DNA of 26,305 bases from Lachnospiraceae bacterium UBA1766 (GTDB lineage Bacteria; Bacillota; Clostridia; Lachnospirales; Lachnospiraceae), in the NCBI GenBank assembly GCA_002314715.1, contig DCGY01000002.1, forward strand, positions 34,258 through 60,562, in the 5' to 3' direction. Below are positions 7,453-15,677 of this stretch, in pieces. Both the position numbers and the translations under genes were made by a program. Positions within the stretch are counted from its first letter, which is position 1, and every line of letters begins with the position of its first letter. The notes under the pieces were generated by a model that saw nothing but the letters and a program-made list of their open reading frames with translations, ran no database searches and was not told the DNA's origin.

Positions 7453-8099
7453 CAGAGAGTTTCAAGGATTTCCAAGGATTTAAAGTTATGTCGCATAAAA
7501 CGATTCCTGTACTCCTCCGCAACCTGAGTCAATTCTGCCAGCACCTCTTTCGTAACCGTGAAGGTGTACAGCTTCTCTATGGAGCTGTACTGTATGTAAT
7601 TGATTGCATAAACCGTGGACTCCGCCAATGGGCGATCCGTTGGCACTCCGGGGAACTCACCGTTTATGACAATCGATTTCATTTCATAAATTCTTCGCAC
7701 CAGACGATTGTCCAAAGCCGGTGCGCACAAGGCCCTTACCGACTGATACAAAAGCTTTAACATCTGACTTTCATCATTGTTTTCTCTGGTATAATAGTCG
7801 GCAATCTCCGCAAAATACAGTCCGTAGTAAGCACCTACGAAATCCTCCCGGAGGCCTTCGAAATAATTCAATATTTCTGCTTCCGAGATGGTATATGCAT
7901 CCTTTCCCGGATATAGTTTAAAGGTTCCGAAGGAAAACGGATTGGTTGCCGCGGCCAGTCGATTGTTTGGCTTTCTGGCCCCTCTTGCGAACGCAGTAAT
8001 CTTTCCTCTTTCCTTGGTTAAAATCAATACTCTTCGATCATACTCACCGACAACGGTTTGCTTGAGTATCATCCCTGTCACAAAAACGAAATCCTGCAT
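7449..8099 (-). CDS. recO: DNA repair protein RecO
   Basis: A 216-residue RecO, the recombination mediator that helps RecF/RecR load RecA onto SSB-coated single strands. The N-terminal OB-fold holds TGMILKQTVVGEYDRRVLILTKERGKITAFARGARK-type sequence, followed by NPFSFGTFKLY and the helical domain with DFVGAYYGLYFAEIADYYTRENND. It is shorter than the usual 240-260 residues and has no CxxC zinc-finger pairs, which some Gram-positive RecO proteins carry. The ATG at 8099 has no good ribosome binding site; it sits inside the end of the YqzL-like gene, next to an A8 run, which suggests translational coupling. An alternative start is the ATG nine codons in, but the family N-terminus favours the longer form. 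Confidence 0.9.
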   Translation of the reverse strand: MQDFVFVTGMILKQTVVGEYDRRVLILTKERGKITAFARGARKPNNRLAAATNPFSFGTFKLYPGKDAYTISEAEILNYFEGLREDFVGAYYGLYFAEIADYYTRENNDESQMLKLLYQSVRALCAPALDNRLVRRIYEMKSIVINGEFPGVPTDRPLAESTVYAINYIQYSSIEKLYTFTVTKEVLAELTQVAEEYRNRFMRHNFKSLEILETLC

Positions 8100-8256
8100 C
8101 TTTTTTTTGCTTGTCTGCCTCTCTGCCTGCTTCCTTAGGGACCCCGGCGATTTTTCCCACTTGCCCGGTTCCCACGGAATTCTCCCTGCGGTACTTCAGA
8201 TAATCATCCACCTTCCCGCTGCTTTCAAACTGCTTCCACTGATTTGAAATCTGCAT
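8044..8256 (-). CDS. YqzL-like small protein
   Basis: A 70-residue protein starting MQISNQWKQFESSGKVDDYL, which resembles the short YqzL family (aromatic residues, a 'F..SG..D.YL.Y' pattern). YqzL genes characteristically lie between era and recO in Firmicutes, as here. Function unknown; highly polar, no membrane segment. AGGA lies 5 bases before the ATG at 8256. The last 56 bases overlap recO in another frame, and the C-terminal 20 or so residues (from KQKKDAGF on) may be merely a consequence of that overlap. The other small frames in this stretch are not convincing. Confidence 0.7.
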   Translation of the reverse strand: MQISNQWKQFESSGKVDDYLKYRRENSVGTGQVGKIAGVPKEAGREADKQKKDAGFRFCDRDDTQANRCR

Positions 8257-8354
8257 ACCAATCCTCGATTCTCCACTGTTCCCTGCTGTTGCTCAAGCGT
8301 TGATTCCCGTAGATTAGCATTTGCATTTTTCTGTAATCTATACAAAAAAGCGTT

Positions 8355-9281
8355 CTATTCGTCTTTCTTTCCCAAACTTAAATCCTTGGGGTTGTATCCA
8401 AAGTTCTTTAAAAGGAAATCGCTGTCTCTCCAGTCCTTTTTCACCTTTACCCAAAGTTTTAAATTCACCTGCATTTCCAGCATATCCTCAATATCTCTCC
8501 GGGCTTTGATACCGATGTTTTTCAGCATTGCTCCGCCCTTACCGATAATGATTCCCTTATGGGATTCTCTTTCACAGATAATGGTGGCTTCGATTTCACA
8601 AATAGAGCCCTTTTCCTTCATGGATTCAATACATACCGCAATACCATGGGGAATTTCCTCATCCAGGGACCGAAGTGCTTTTTCCCGAATCAGTTCAGCC
8701 ACAATTTGTCGCATGGGCTGATCGGTCACCGTATCCTCATCGTAGAAGGGTTCTCCGTAAGGAAGGTATTTATATATGCAGCTCATCAGTTCATCCGTGT
8801 TGGTTCCCTTTAATGCAGAAACCGGTACCACCTCAGCAAAGTCCAATTCCTTTCGGTAAACATCGATAAATTTCAGAATTTCCTCTTTTTTCACCGTGTC
8901 CACCTTATTGATTACCAGGATAATAGGTGTCTTCGTCTTCTTTAACTGCTCGATAATATGTCTTTCCCCTGCCCCGATAAAAGTGGTGGGTTCCACCAGC
9001 CAGCATACCACATCCACTTCGTTTAGGGTATTGACCGCCACATTCACCATATAATCTCCCAGTTTATTCTTGGCCTTATGAATACCCGGGGTATCCAAAA
9101 ACACCACCTGTCCTCTTTCATCGGTAAATACGGTCTGAATCCGATTTCGGGTGGTCTGGGGTTTATTGGAGGTAATGGCAATTTTTTGACGAATCAAATG
9201 ATTCATCAAGGTGGATTTGCCTACATTGGGTCTGCCGATTAAAGTAACAAAGCCTGATTTTAATGCTGCATTTTCGCTCAT
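8355..9281 (-). CDS. era: GTPase Era
   Basis: A 308-residue Era, the GTPase that binds the 3' end of 16S rRNA and promotes 30S assembly. G motifs: G1 GRPNVGKST (16-24), G2 region TTRNRIQT (43-50), G3 DTPG (63-66), G4 NKVD (125-128), G5 SAL (155-157). The C-terminal KH domain contains GIIIGKGGAMLKNIGIKAR (243-261). Length is normal. The ATG has AGAGGA about 9 bases upstream. It heads the era-yqzL-recO unit behind the promoter at 9323-9351; about 100 bases separate it from the YqzL-like gene. Confidence 0.97.
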   Translation of the reverse strand: MSENAALKSGFVTLIGRPNVGKSTLMNHLIRQKIAITSNKPQTTRNRIQTVFTDERGQVVFLDTPGIHKAKNKLGDYMVNVAVNTLNEVDVVCWLVEPTTFIGAGERHIIEQLKKTKTPIILVINKVDTVKKEEILKFIDVYRKELDFAEVVPVSALKGTNTDELMSCIYKYLPYGEPFYDEDTVTDQPMRQIVAELIREKALRSLDEEIPHGIAVCIESMKEKGSICEIEATIICERESHKGIIIGKGGAMLKNIGIKARRDIEDMLEMQVNLKLWVKVKKDWRDSDFLLKNFGYNPKDLSLGKKDE

Positions 9282-9322
9282 AAAAGTTTTCCTCTTTTTG
9301 GTTTGAATAAAAAACTGCGTAT

Positions 9323-9351
9323 ATTATACCACAAAAGGACCCGTTTTTCAA
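9323..9351 (-). promoter_or_regulatory. Extended -10 promoter of era, overlapping a terminator
   Basis: On the minus strand TTGAAA (9351-9346) and TATAAT (9328-9323) are separated by 17 bases, with TG one base before the -10 box. The -35 box occupies the loop and first descending bases of the hairpin at 9335-9360 that ends the DUF4349 gene. Confidence 0.8.
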
Positions 9352-9360
9352 CGAGTCCTT
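9335..9360 (-). terminator. Terminator hairpin after the DUF4349 lipoprotein gene
   Basis: AAGGACTCGTT and AACGGGTCCTT (minus strand) form an 11-bp stem with one G-T pair and a GAAA loop, followed by TTGTGG. The T-run is short, so read-through into era is likely. Confidence 0.6.
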
Positions 9361-9399
9361 CCATGCAAAATGCAATTCCATTCCATTCGTTTTTCGTAA

Positions 9400-10488
9400 T
9401 TACTTCTTCTCCTCCGTACCCGCAGTCTCAACTGTCTGCCGGTTTGCAGGATTGTTATTTGCAACGTTCATGCCATTCATCTGTGCCGCGTAGGCTGCAC
9501 GCTGCTCTTCATACTGCTTCTTTTTTGCTTCTTCTTTAGCTTTCTTTTTCTTAATGGATTTCTTGGTAACCAATACGATTACGCCAATCACAATTCCCCA
9601 GATTACCAAATAAGGAAGCTTCACAACAAACCATACAAAGAACTCTCTAAAGCTTATTCCAATGCTGGTCATACTGCTGGTAAAGCCTTTTGCGATTCTT
9701 TCCCAGGTAGTTTCCTCAATTACCACAACAGGAGTCAGTTCCTTCACTTCCTGTACGGTAAGGTTTACGGTGCTGTACTCTACCTGATCGTCAAAGGAGC
9801 GAAGCTGTCTTTCCATATTTTCAATCTGGTAACGAATGTTTGACAGACGTTCCTCCAGGGTGATAATGTCATCCAGATACTCTGCTCTGGATAATAGTTC
9901 CAACAGTCTCTCCTGTTCTACCTGAAGAGATTCTTTTTTGCTCTGTACATCAATGTAATTTAAAGTAACATTGGTTACAGACTCGCTCTTACGGGTAATA
10001 TTGGATAATTCCGATACATTTCCCACAAATAAGCTTAACTTGCTCTGGGGAATTCTCACGGTAAGGGATGCGGAACGAGTATTAACCGTACCGGAGTAAC
10101 GGCTTCCGTTATAGCTTTCCATCCGATCTATGTAACCGCCAAGCTCTGCGGCTTTTTCTTCAATGGCGGTCATCAGTTCGTTGAATTCCTTGGTTTCCAC
10201 GTCCATGCTGACTGTTTTAATTAATTTCTGGTTGGATACCGACTTATCGGACAAATCAGTGGTACTGCCGGTGCTACTGCCGCTTGCGTTGTTTAAGAAC
10301 ACTTCTTGTGTTGTTTCATAAGAATCCGAGGTCATTGCGGATTCCGCGGCATAATAGGAATCCGCAAACTTTGCATTCGAGGATGCAACGGCCATATAGT
10401 TTGCAGTTTTCGATCCACAACCGGCCATTAACATTGTAGCCATTAATATTCCCGTGAGAACTACTTTCCTGTTCATTTTCTTTTTCAT
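9400..10488 (-). CDS. DUF4349 family lipoprotein
   Basis: A 362-residue exported protein. The signal peptide ends in a lipobox (M21-A-G-C24), so it is probably lipid-anchored on the outer face of the membrane. A serine/threonine-rich linker (about 30-85) leads to the DUF4349 domain (about 88-265: KLIKTVSMDVETKEF..., LGGYIDRMESY, SASLTVRIPQ, then a coiled coil around 190-240 and STVNLTVQEV). A hydrophobic segment at about 282-308 and a lysine-rich tail follow, so the C-terminus is predicted inside the cell, an arrangement usual for DUF4349. Function unknown. GGGAGG lies 7 bases before the ATG. It is the last gene of the rhomboid-like/sigma-like/M16 unit, about 90 bases after the protease gene. 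Confidence 0.85.
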   Translation of the reverse strand: MKKKMNRKVVLTGILMATMLMAGCGSKTANYMAVASSNAKFADSYYAAESAMTSDSYETTQEVFLNNASGSSTGSTTDLSDKSVSNQKLIKTVSMDVETKEFNELMTAIEEKAAELGGYIDRMESYNGSRYSGTVNTRSASLTVRIPQSKLSLFVGNVSELSNITRKSESVTNVTLNYIDVQSKKESLQVEQERLLELLSRAEYLDDIITLEERLSNIRYQIENMERQLRSFDDQVEYSTVNLTVQEVKELTPVVVIEETTWERIAKGFTSSMTSIGISFREFFVWFVVKLPYLVIWGIVIGVIVLVTKKSIKKKKAKEEAKKKQYEEQRAAYAAQMNGMNVANNNPANRQTVETAGTEEKK

Positions 10489-10582
10489 CTATTTTCCTCC
10501 CATTTCACATTCGCTTTTCCGTCTTCCGAATGTCATTTTTTCAGAGCACTTGAACCGCTCTTATCTATATAGACGAACAATT

Positions 10583-13501
10583 TTAGAAAAGGTTCTCCAA
10601 ATTTTGGAATAATTGATTATTTTCTTTTAATTTTCCGGAATTACCGGTTGCACACAGACAATCATCCTCCATAAAAGCATCGATATACTTGCCCAAATTA
10701 CGAATATCCGCCGGTGTGGTAGCCAACAGCTCATCACGGTCCTTTTGAAGCATTGCTTCGGTAACATGGGACAAATACATACTGCGGGCGAAGGAACCCT
10801 TGGCATAAGGTGTCATGGGAACATCCAAATCACTGACTGCGCCGATAATATACTGCGTCATGGTACGCTCGTCTGCCTCGAAGTTCTTCACATACTCTGC
10901 GGCCTTCTCAAATACTTCAATGGTTTTATCAAGATTCGGGTCACGGTAGGATACGAAATAACTTTCGCCGGTTCCGTTGAAACCACACATACATCCGTAA
11001 GCACCACCCTTAACACGGACATTTACCCAAAGATAATCATAACCCATCAGAACCTTCAGCGCCTTTAAGCTTCCCGTATAGGGCAGCCCCTTCTTTCGGT
11101 AGTTTCCGGCGCGGCAAACATACTGTACCTGGCTGGAGCTCATAAAGCCCTCGTTTTTCTTCACAGGGATTACGTCAAAGTGCTCCTTCTTTACCGGCTC
11201 TGTATGCAGTTTCTTGACAAAAGTCTTCATACAGTCCTCGATTACCGCAATCTGCTTTCTGTCACCGGTAAAGTCCACAGAGGTATTCTCTAAACGGAAC
11301 AGCATCTTGGAAAGGGTTTGGAGTTTACATACCAAATCCTCTTTTTTCTCCTCGAAATGTTCCTCTAAATCACTCAGGGTTCTGTAATATCCAACTCCAT
11401 AGAAATATTCCATGGCAGCTGCCGGTTTATTTCCGTAAGACAACGCTCTGGACATGGCTACGGAATGGCCGCCGGACAACATGGAGGCCTGGGTTCTGGA
11501 TTTATTCTCCCGAAGGATTTCCAGCAAACGCTTGGTATCATCCAACTTACTGGTAAACAGGATTTCTTCCATCAGTTCAAATGCCTTGGGAAGATTTTGA
11601 TCCAATACCTTGACCTTTATCTCCATACCGGCAAAGAACCGGTCCGGATTATCGTTCTGGCTGCAAACCCCAATGGCTGTGGTAATACCGCCGGTCACCA
11701 GATTGCTCTCATTAAAGAGTTCTCCGTAGGAATAATGCTCTGTATTCAAATCTCCGAGACATACCTTCAAAATTCCCAGGTAGGGATAATATTCCTCCGG
11801 AATCTGATCCAAATCAAATACCAGACGCAAATAACTGATACCATTGGTAAAGATATCATGGTATAACAGCAAACGATCCTGCACCTTTAACTCTTCGTTC
11901 AAAATCTTCGGTGCTTTCCTGCCCAAATCTTCTCTTTTCAAAAGGGGAATTCTGGCCAAATCCTCTGGTGAATCTTCTCTCTCCTGGAAGGCGTTCAGTT
12001 TTTCATAGGTTTCCTTAATTTCAGCAATCTGACCGTCGGAAAGGGAAGCTTTGATGTTTGCCATCTTCTCCTTCTGTTCCAGGTCCATCTGCTCCACCAT
12101 ACCGCACTTGGGAACCAGAACAACTTCTGATTTATGAGGATTTTGCAAGAGATACTTTTCCACCAGTTTCTCATAATAGTCGGTCTGTGTTTTTTCTTTC
12201 AAAATGCGGAAGGTATCATTTGCTTCAATATGCAAAAAGGGCTTGTTATCGTCATACAACCAGCTGTCCAGCATCTGGAGACCATACATAAGTCCCTTGG
12301 GATAAGAACCAAAGTCTGCCTCACGGTATTTAAATTCAAAATAATTGATAGCAGCCAGAATTGCTTTCTTATCAAAGCCCTCCTTTACCACCTTCTGCAG
12401 TACTTCCTGAATGGTATCCAGGAACTCCTGCTTTCTCTCCACGGAGGTATCCTTGGAAACAATACTGAAGTAGGGCTGCATAATTCCGTTGTCATAGTTG
12501 GAATAGATTTCTTTTCCGATACCTTTATCGGTAAGGGCCTGCTTAATAGGTGCTCCCGGTGCGGAACCAAGCACAAAATCCAATACCTGGAACGCAATAT
12601 AAAGCTCTTTGTCCAAGGTGTCTTCAATACTGTAGTTTACGGATAAATACGCACTTTCTTCCTCGTTTTCTCCCTCATCTACCGGGTACTCACGAACCAC
12701 CTTTACCGGCTCTGCAAAGGGTTTCTGCACATCAATATGGGAATCGATGGTAAGTGCATCAAATTTGGACAAATACTGCTCATCAATAAAGGTAAGCTTT
12801 TCCGCCATATCCATATCGCCATAAAGGTAAATATAACTGTTGGCGGGATGATAATATCTTCTGTGGAAATCCAGGAAAGCCTCATAAGTTAGGTCCGGGA
12901 TATTTTTCGGGTCACCGCCGGATTCAAAGCCATACGTGGTATCCGGGTACAAAGAAGCCATAATCTCTCTGGCCAACACATCATCCGGAGAAGAAAAAGC
13001 GCCCTTCATTTCGTTATAAACCACACCGTTAAGACTTAACTCACCACTCTCTTCATCCAATTCATAATGCCAGCCTTCCTGACGGAAAATGGAAGGATTT
13101 GCATAAATATTCGGATAAAAAACCGCATCCAGATAAACATGCATTAAGTTTTGGAAATCCGTATCGTTTACACTTGCCACAGGATATACGGTCTTATCCG
13201 GGTATGTCATTGCATTCAAAAAAGTATTTAAGGAGCCCTTTACCAATTCCACAAATGGATCCTTAACAGGGAAATCCTTGGAACCGCAAAGCACGGAATG
13301 CTCCAGAATATGTGCCACGCCGGTAGAATCCTTGGGAGGCGTACGGAATCCGATATAAAACACCTTATTGTCGTCCTCATTGGAAATCAGGGCAATCTTC
13401 GCACCGGTTTTCTTGTGGCGCATAATATATCCCACACTGGCCAGATCCGCCATTTCTCTTTTCTCTACTACTTCATATGCCTGTAATTGTTCTACCTGCA
13501 T
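10583..13501 (-). CDS. M16C zinc metalloprotease (presequence protease / insulinase family)
   Basis: A 972-residue protein with the inverted zinc motif H64-I-L-E67-H68 and a third metal ligand E164 in VVYNEMKGAFSSPDD. It contains two M16 halves joined by the M16C-associated linker (about 450-710) and matches the length of PreP-like proteases. There is no signal peptide, so it likely degrades peptides in the cytoplasm. An upstream in-frame TTG at 13507 lies inside the ribosome binding region; the ATG at 13501 has AGGAGG 7 bases upstream and is preferred. It follows the small upstream gene by only 16 bases, so the two are co-transcribed. Confidence 0.93.
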   Translation of the reverse strand: MQVEQLQAYEVVEKREMADLASVGYIMRHKKTGAKIALISNEDDNKVFYIGFRTPPKDSTGVAHILEHSVLCGSKDFPVKDPFVELVKGSLNTFLNAMTYPDKTVYPVASVNDTDFQNLMHVYLDAVFYPNIYANPSIFRQEGWHYELDEESGELSLNGVVYNEMKGAFSSPDDVLAREIMASLYPDTTYGFESGGDPKNIPDLTYEAFLDFHRRYYHPANSYIYLYGDMDMAEKLTFIDEQYLSKFDALTIDSHIDVQKPFAEPVKVVREYPVDEGENEEESAYLSVNYSIEDTLDKELYIAFQVLDFVLGSAPGAPIKQALTDKGIGKEIYSNYDNGIMQPYFSIVSKDTSVERKQEFLDTIQEVLQKVVKEGFDKKAILAAINYFEFKYREADFGSYPKGLMYGLQMLDSWLYDDNKPFLHIEANDTFRILKEKTQTDYYEKLVEKYLLQNPHKSEVVLVPKCGMVEQMDLEQKEKMANIKASLSDGQIAEIKETYEKLNAFQEREDSPEDLARIPLLKREDLGRKAPKILNEELKVQDRLLLYHDIFTNGISYLRLVFDLDQIPEEYYPYLGILKVCLGDLNTEHYSYGELFNESNLVTGGITTAIGVCSQNDNPDRFFAGMEIKVKVLDQNLPKAFELMEEILFTSKLDDTKRLLEILRENKSRTQASMLSGGHSVAMSRALSYGNKPAAAMEYFYGVGYYRTLSDLEEHFEEKKEDLVCKLQTLSKMLFRLENTSVDFTGDRKQIAVIEDCMKTFVKKLHTEPVKKEHFDVIPVKKNEGFMSSSQVQYVCRAGNYRKKGLPYTGSLKALKVLMGYDYLWVNVRVKGGAYGCMCGFNGTGESYFVSYRDPNLDKTIEVFEKAAEYVKNFEADERTMTQYIIGAVSDLDVPMTPYAKGSFARSMYLSHVTEAMLQKDRDELLATTPADIRNLGKYIDAFMEDDCLCATGNSGKLKENNQLFQNLENLF

Positions 13502-13517
13502 TCTCAATCCTCCTAAA

Positions 13518-13937
13518 TTAAAATGTCATTAATGCGAACTTGCTGGCAGAAAGCTCCTGCACCACCACTCCCAGCTTTTCTTTTTCTTCCAAAGGAATTT
13601 CCGCCAGTTCTTCCACCGACATCACCTTTGTCACATATTTACTGCTTACTACCTGGCCGTTTTTCTCTTTGGACTCTATGATATTAATCTTTACCTTTGC
13701 CTTAATTTGCTTGTAAATTTTACAAAGGAAACTCTTTCTGTCCAAATAATACAAATGGCTCTCCAGCGTATCCTCTCTGTCGGCCTCCGGCAAAATATAA
13801 CGCTCCGTAATCAGCCGAAACTTAAAGGAAATCTCATCATTTTCCAAAATTTCATCCAGGGTATATTTACTGCCGATGTAGATATTTCCCACATCCTGCA
13901 TGGTATATTTTCCGTCTTCATAAAAGGTTTTTTGCAT
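13518..13937 (-). CDS. Conserved hypothetical protein, about 139 residues
   Basis: A small soluble charged protein with no signal peptide or membrane segment. It begins MQKTFYEDGKYTMQDVGNIY and contains IYIGSKYTLDEILENDEISFKF and a basic stretch IYKQIKAKVKINIIESKEK. I think it matches a Lachnospiraceae-restricted domain of unknown function (possibly DUF6145), but cannot confirm this from memory. I place the start at the ATG 13937 (GAGAAG upstream); an in-frame GTG at 13949 has no ribosome binding site. It lies between the sigma-like gene (68-base gap) and the protease gene (16-base gap). Confidence 0.7.
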   Translation of the reverse strand: MQKTFYEDGKYTMQDVGNIYIGSKYTLDEILENDEISFKFRLITERYILPEADREDTLESHLYYLDRKSFLCKIYKQIKAKVKINIIESKEKNGQVVSSKYVTKVMSVEELAEIPLEEKEKLGVVVQELSASKFALMTF

Positions 13938-14005
13938 CGTTCTTCTCACATTTTTGTTTTACTGGTATCCATCTTACCGCAGTGATTGAATACAGCACCG
14001 CAAAC

Positions 14006-14749
14006 TCAATCCTCTTTGGTTTCGATATATTCAATATTGTTTCCGCTCATTCGAATTGCATCCAGTACCGCCTTCTCGCTGAAAGGTCCTTCCTGTACCA
14101 GTTCTTCCACAGTAACCTTTCGATGCAATTCTTCCGCCAGCTCCTTTGCCTTGTCGGAAATCTCGTTCACCTTATCCACCAGGCGCTGATCTGCCTTCTT
14201 AAAATCCATATTCTCCTGAATATGATTTTCCATGGCATCCATAATCATCTTCGCCAGCATTCCGTCCGCCTCAGAAGGCTTTTCCAGACTTCCCAGCATA
14301 GTAGCTCCGATGGCCAGTGCCACGTTACCCTCTCCGATTAAATCCTCCAGAAAAACGCCCTGTCCGGCATAGAGTTTTGCAATCTGGGGTACTTCTTTCA
14401 GATAAAGCTCTACCAACCGATTTTGGGAATCCAAATCTCCCGCCATTGCCGAAATGGTAATCGCCGCTTTTTCTCCGTCGGTCACGTCGCCGATTTCCTC
14501 GATTTCCTTCAAATATTCCGTCAGATAATCCATTTCCTTCTCGGAGATATAATCCTCCAAAGGCAAGGGTTCGCCAATACCGATTTTATGCTGAAGTAAA
14601 TAATCATATACCATCTGAAGCTGTTCTCCGGAAAGCTCCAACTCCTCAAACAGTTCCCGGACCTGTTCTTCCCGAATACTGTTTCCCTGCTCCTTGGCAA
14701 GGGCCATGGTTTCCTCTAATTTCTTGGCAAACAATAACTCTCTTTTCAA
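14006..14749 (-). CDS. Sigma-70-like protein lacking promoter-recognition regions
   Basis: A 247-residue acidic protein. Residues 103-150 (AGDLDSQNRLVELYLKEVPQ... DLIGEGNVALAIGA) clearly resemble sigma-70 region 2.1-2.2, the part that binds the RNA polymerase clamp. Residues 187-237 (RLVDKVNEISDKAKELAEEL... VTVEELVQEGPFSEKAVLDAIRMSG) resemble region 3. The expected 2.3-2.4 segment with its aromatic, DNA-melting residues is replaced by SLEKPSEADGMLAKMIMDAMENHIQEN-like sequence, and region 4 is absent. The N-terminus (1-60) resembles a region 1.1-like helical domain. The start is a TTG supported by GAGAGGA about 9 bases upstream; the next Met is residue 15. It lies 21 bases after the rhomboid-like gene. 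Sigma ancestry is fairly sure; activity is unknown. Confidence 0.75.
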   Translation of the reverse strand: MKRELLFAKKLEETMALAKEQGNSIREEQVRELFEELELSGEQLQMVYDYLLQHKIGIGEPLPLEDYISEKEMDYLTEYLKEIEEIGDVTDGEKAAITISAMAGDLDSQNRLVELYLKEVPQIAKLYAGQGVFLEDLIGEGNVALAIGATMLGSLEKPSEADGMLAKMIMDAMENHIQENMDFKKADQRLVDKVNEISDKAKELAEELHRKVTVEELVQEGPFSEKAVLDAIRMSGNNIEYIETKED

Positions 14750-14770
14750 AATACGCTTCCTCTCATTTCT

Positions 14771-15631
14771 TTATTTCACGTGTTCGTGGGTAAATAAATG
14801 CTCCTGACAATATTCATAATTGCCGTTGCACTTGGAGCAGAATCGAAACTCCAGGTTTTCATTGTCTGTTTCCGTCTGTCCGCAAATAGCACATTTATGT
14901 CTGGTGATGCGGGAAGTGGCCCGTACCTGTTGCTTAAACTGGGCTCTTCTTTTCACTTCCTTGGGACGAAGTCGGCTGATATTCTTGGTACTCAGATAGA
15001 ATAACAGGAAATTAATCAAAGCAGCCGCAACCGCAAAACGTTCAAATATCACACCGGTAAACAAGGAATAGGTCAAAAGAATCAAATCCAGAATTCCCAT
15101 CCATTTTACTTTTACAGGCACCACAAACATGAGAAGTACCTGCATATCCGGGTAACAAACCGCGAAAGCCAGAAAAATGGAAATATTGATATAATAGGTG
15201 CTGAAGTACTGCGATCCCCAAAGCATGGTTACCTGCATAGCATAAGTGTCGTAAGTACCGCCAAGTTTCTCCAGCGCATACAAAAGACCGTAACACAGGA
15301 AACTCATTACCACCGTCAGCAGGATACCGCCGATGATATAAACATTATACCGATAGGTTCCCAGGGTTCTCTCCATCAGCGTACCGATATTGTAATAAAA
15401 GAAAAGCATAATCAATGTAAACAAATTCAGATTATCCGGCGGTACGATAATCCAGGTCAGAATTCGCCACACATGTCCTCCAAAAAGAATCCGTTCCGGA
15501 TCCAGTGTAAGATAGTACAGGAAATCCGCATTAATCACCTGCATGATATATCCAACCACATAACACATAATCAAAATCAGTGTCAGATTGGGAATGGCAT
15601 ATTTGCCGAACTTTTTTTCGAACTTACTCAT
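14771..15631 (-). CDS. Rhomboid-like membrane protein without catalytic residues, with C-terminal zinc ribbon
   Basis: A 286-residue protein with about six hydrophobic segments (about 14-34, 67-84, 95-120, 146-160, 162-190, 196-214). GGHVWRILTWIIVPP (51-65) matches the rhomboid first-loop WR motif, but there is no GxSG serine motif and no matching catalytic histidine, so it is likely a pseudoprotease. A basic linker leads to a zinc-ribbon-like tail with C247-x2-C250 and C265-x2-C268, followed by C275, H278, H282 and H284, predicted in the cytoplasm. GAGGTGA lies before the ATG. It is the first gene of a unit with the sigma-like gene, transcribed from a promoter at 15678-15706. Confidence 0.75.
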   Translation of the reverse strand: MSKFEKKFGKYAIPNLTLILIMCYVVGYIMQVINADFLYYLTLDPERILFGGHVWRILTWIIVPPDNLNLFTLIMLFFYYNIGTLMERTLGTYRYNVYIIGGILLTVVMSFLCYGLLYALEKLGGTYDTYAMQVTMLWGSQYFSTYYINISIFLAFAVCYPDMQVLLMFVVPVKVKWMGILDLILLTYSLFTGVIFERFAVAAALINFLLFYLSTKNISRLRPKEVKRRAQFKQQVRATSRITRHKCAICGQTETDNENLEFRFCSKCNGNYEYCQEHLFTHEHVK

Positions 15632-15677
15632 ACTGTCACCTCAAGGTTCTGCAGACCCTTCTGCAGTTAATCAGTTT

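Noticed and set aside
8257..8354. TAGATTA/TAATCTA inverted repeat and a roughly 32-codon frame between era and the YqzL-like gene
   Set aside because: No T-run follows the stem, and the small frame has neither a ribosome binding site nor a recognisable sequence.
10489..10582. Possible terminator or promoter between the M16 protease and DUF4349 genes
   Set aside because: The short stems (AGAGC/GCTCT, CATTCG/CGAATG) lack a T-run and no -35/-10 pair with correct spacing is visible.
13938..14005. Hairpin GCGGTG/CACTGC after the sigma-like gene as a terminator
   Set aside because: Six base pairs with a wobble and no T-run; the downstream genes have no evident promoter, so termination here is unlikely.
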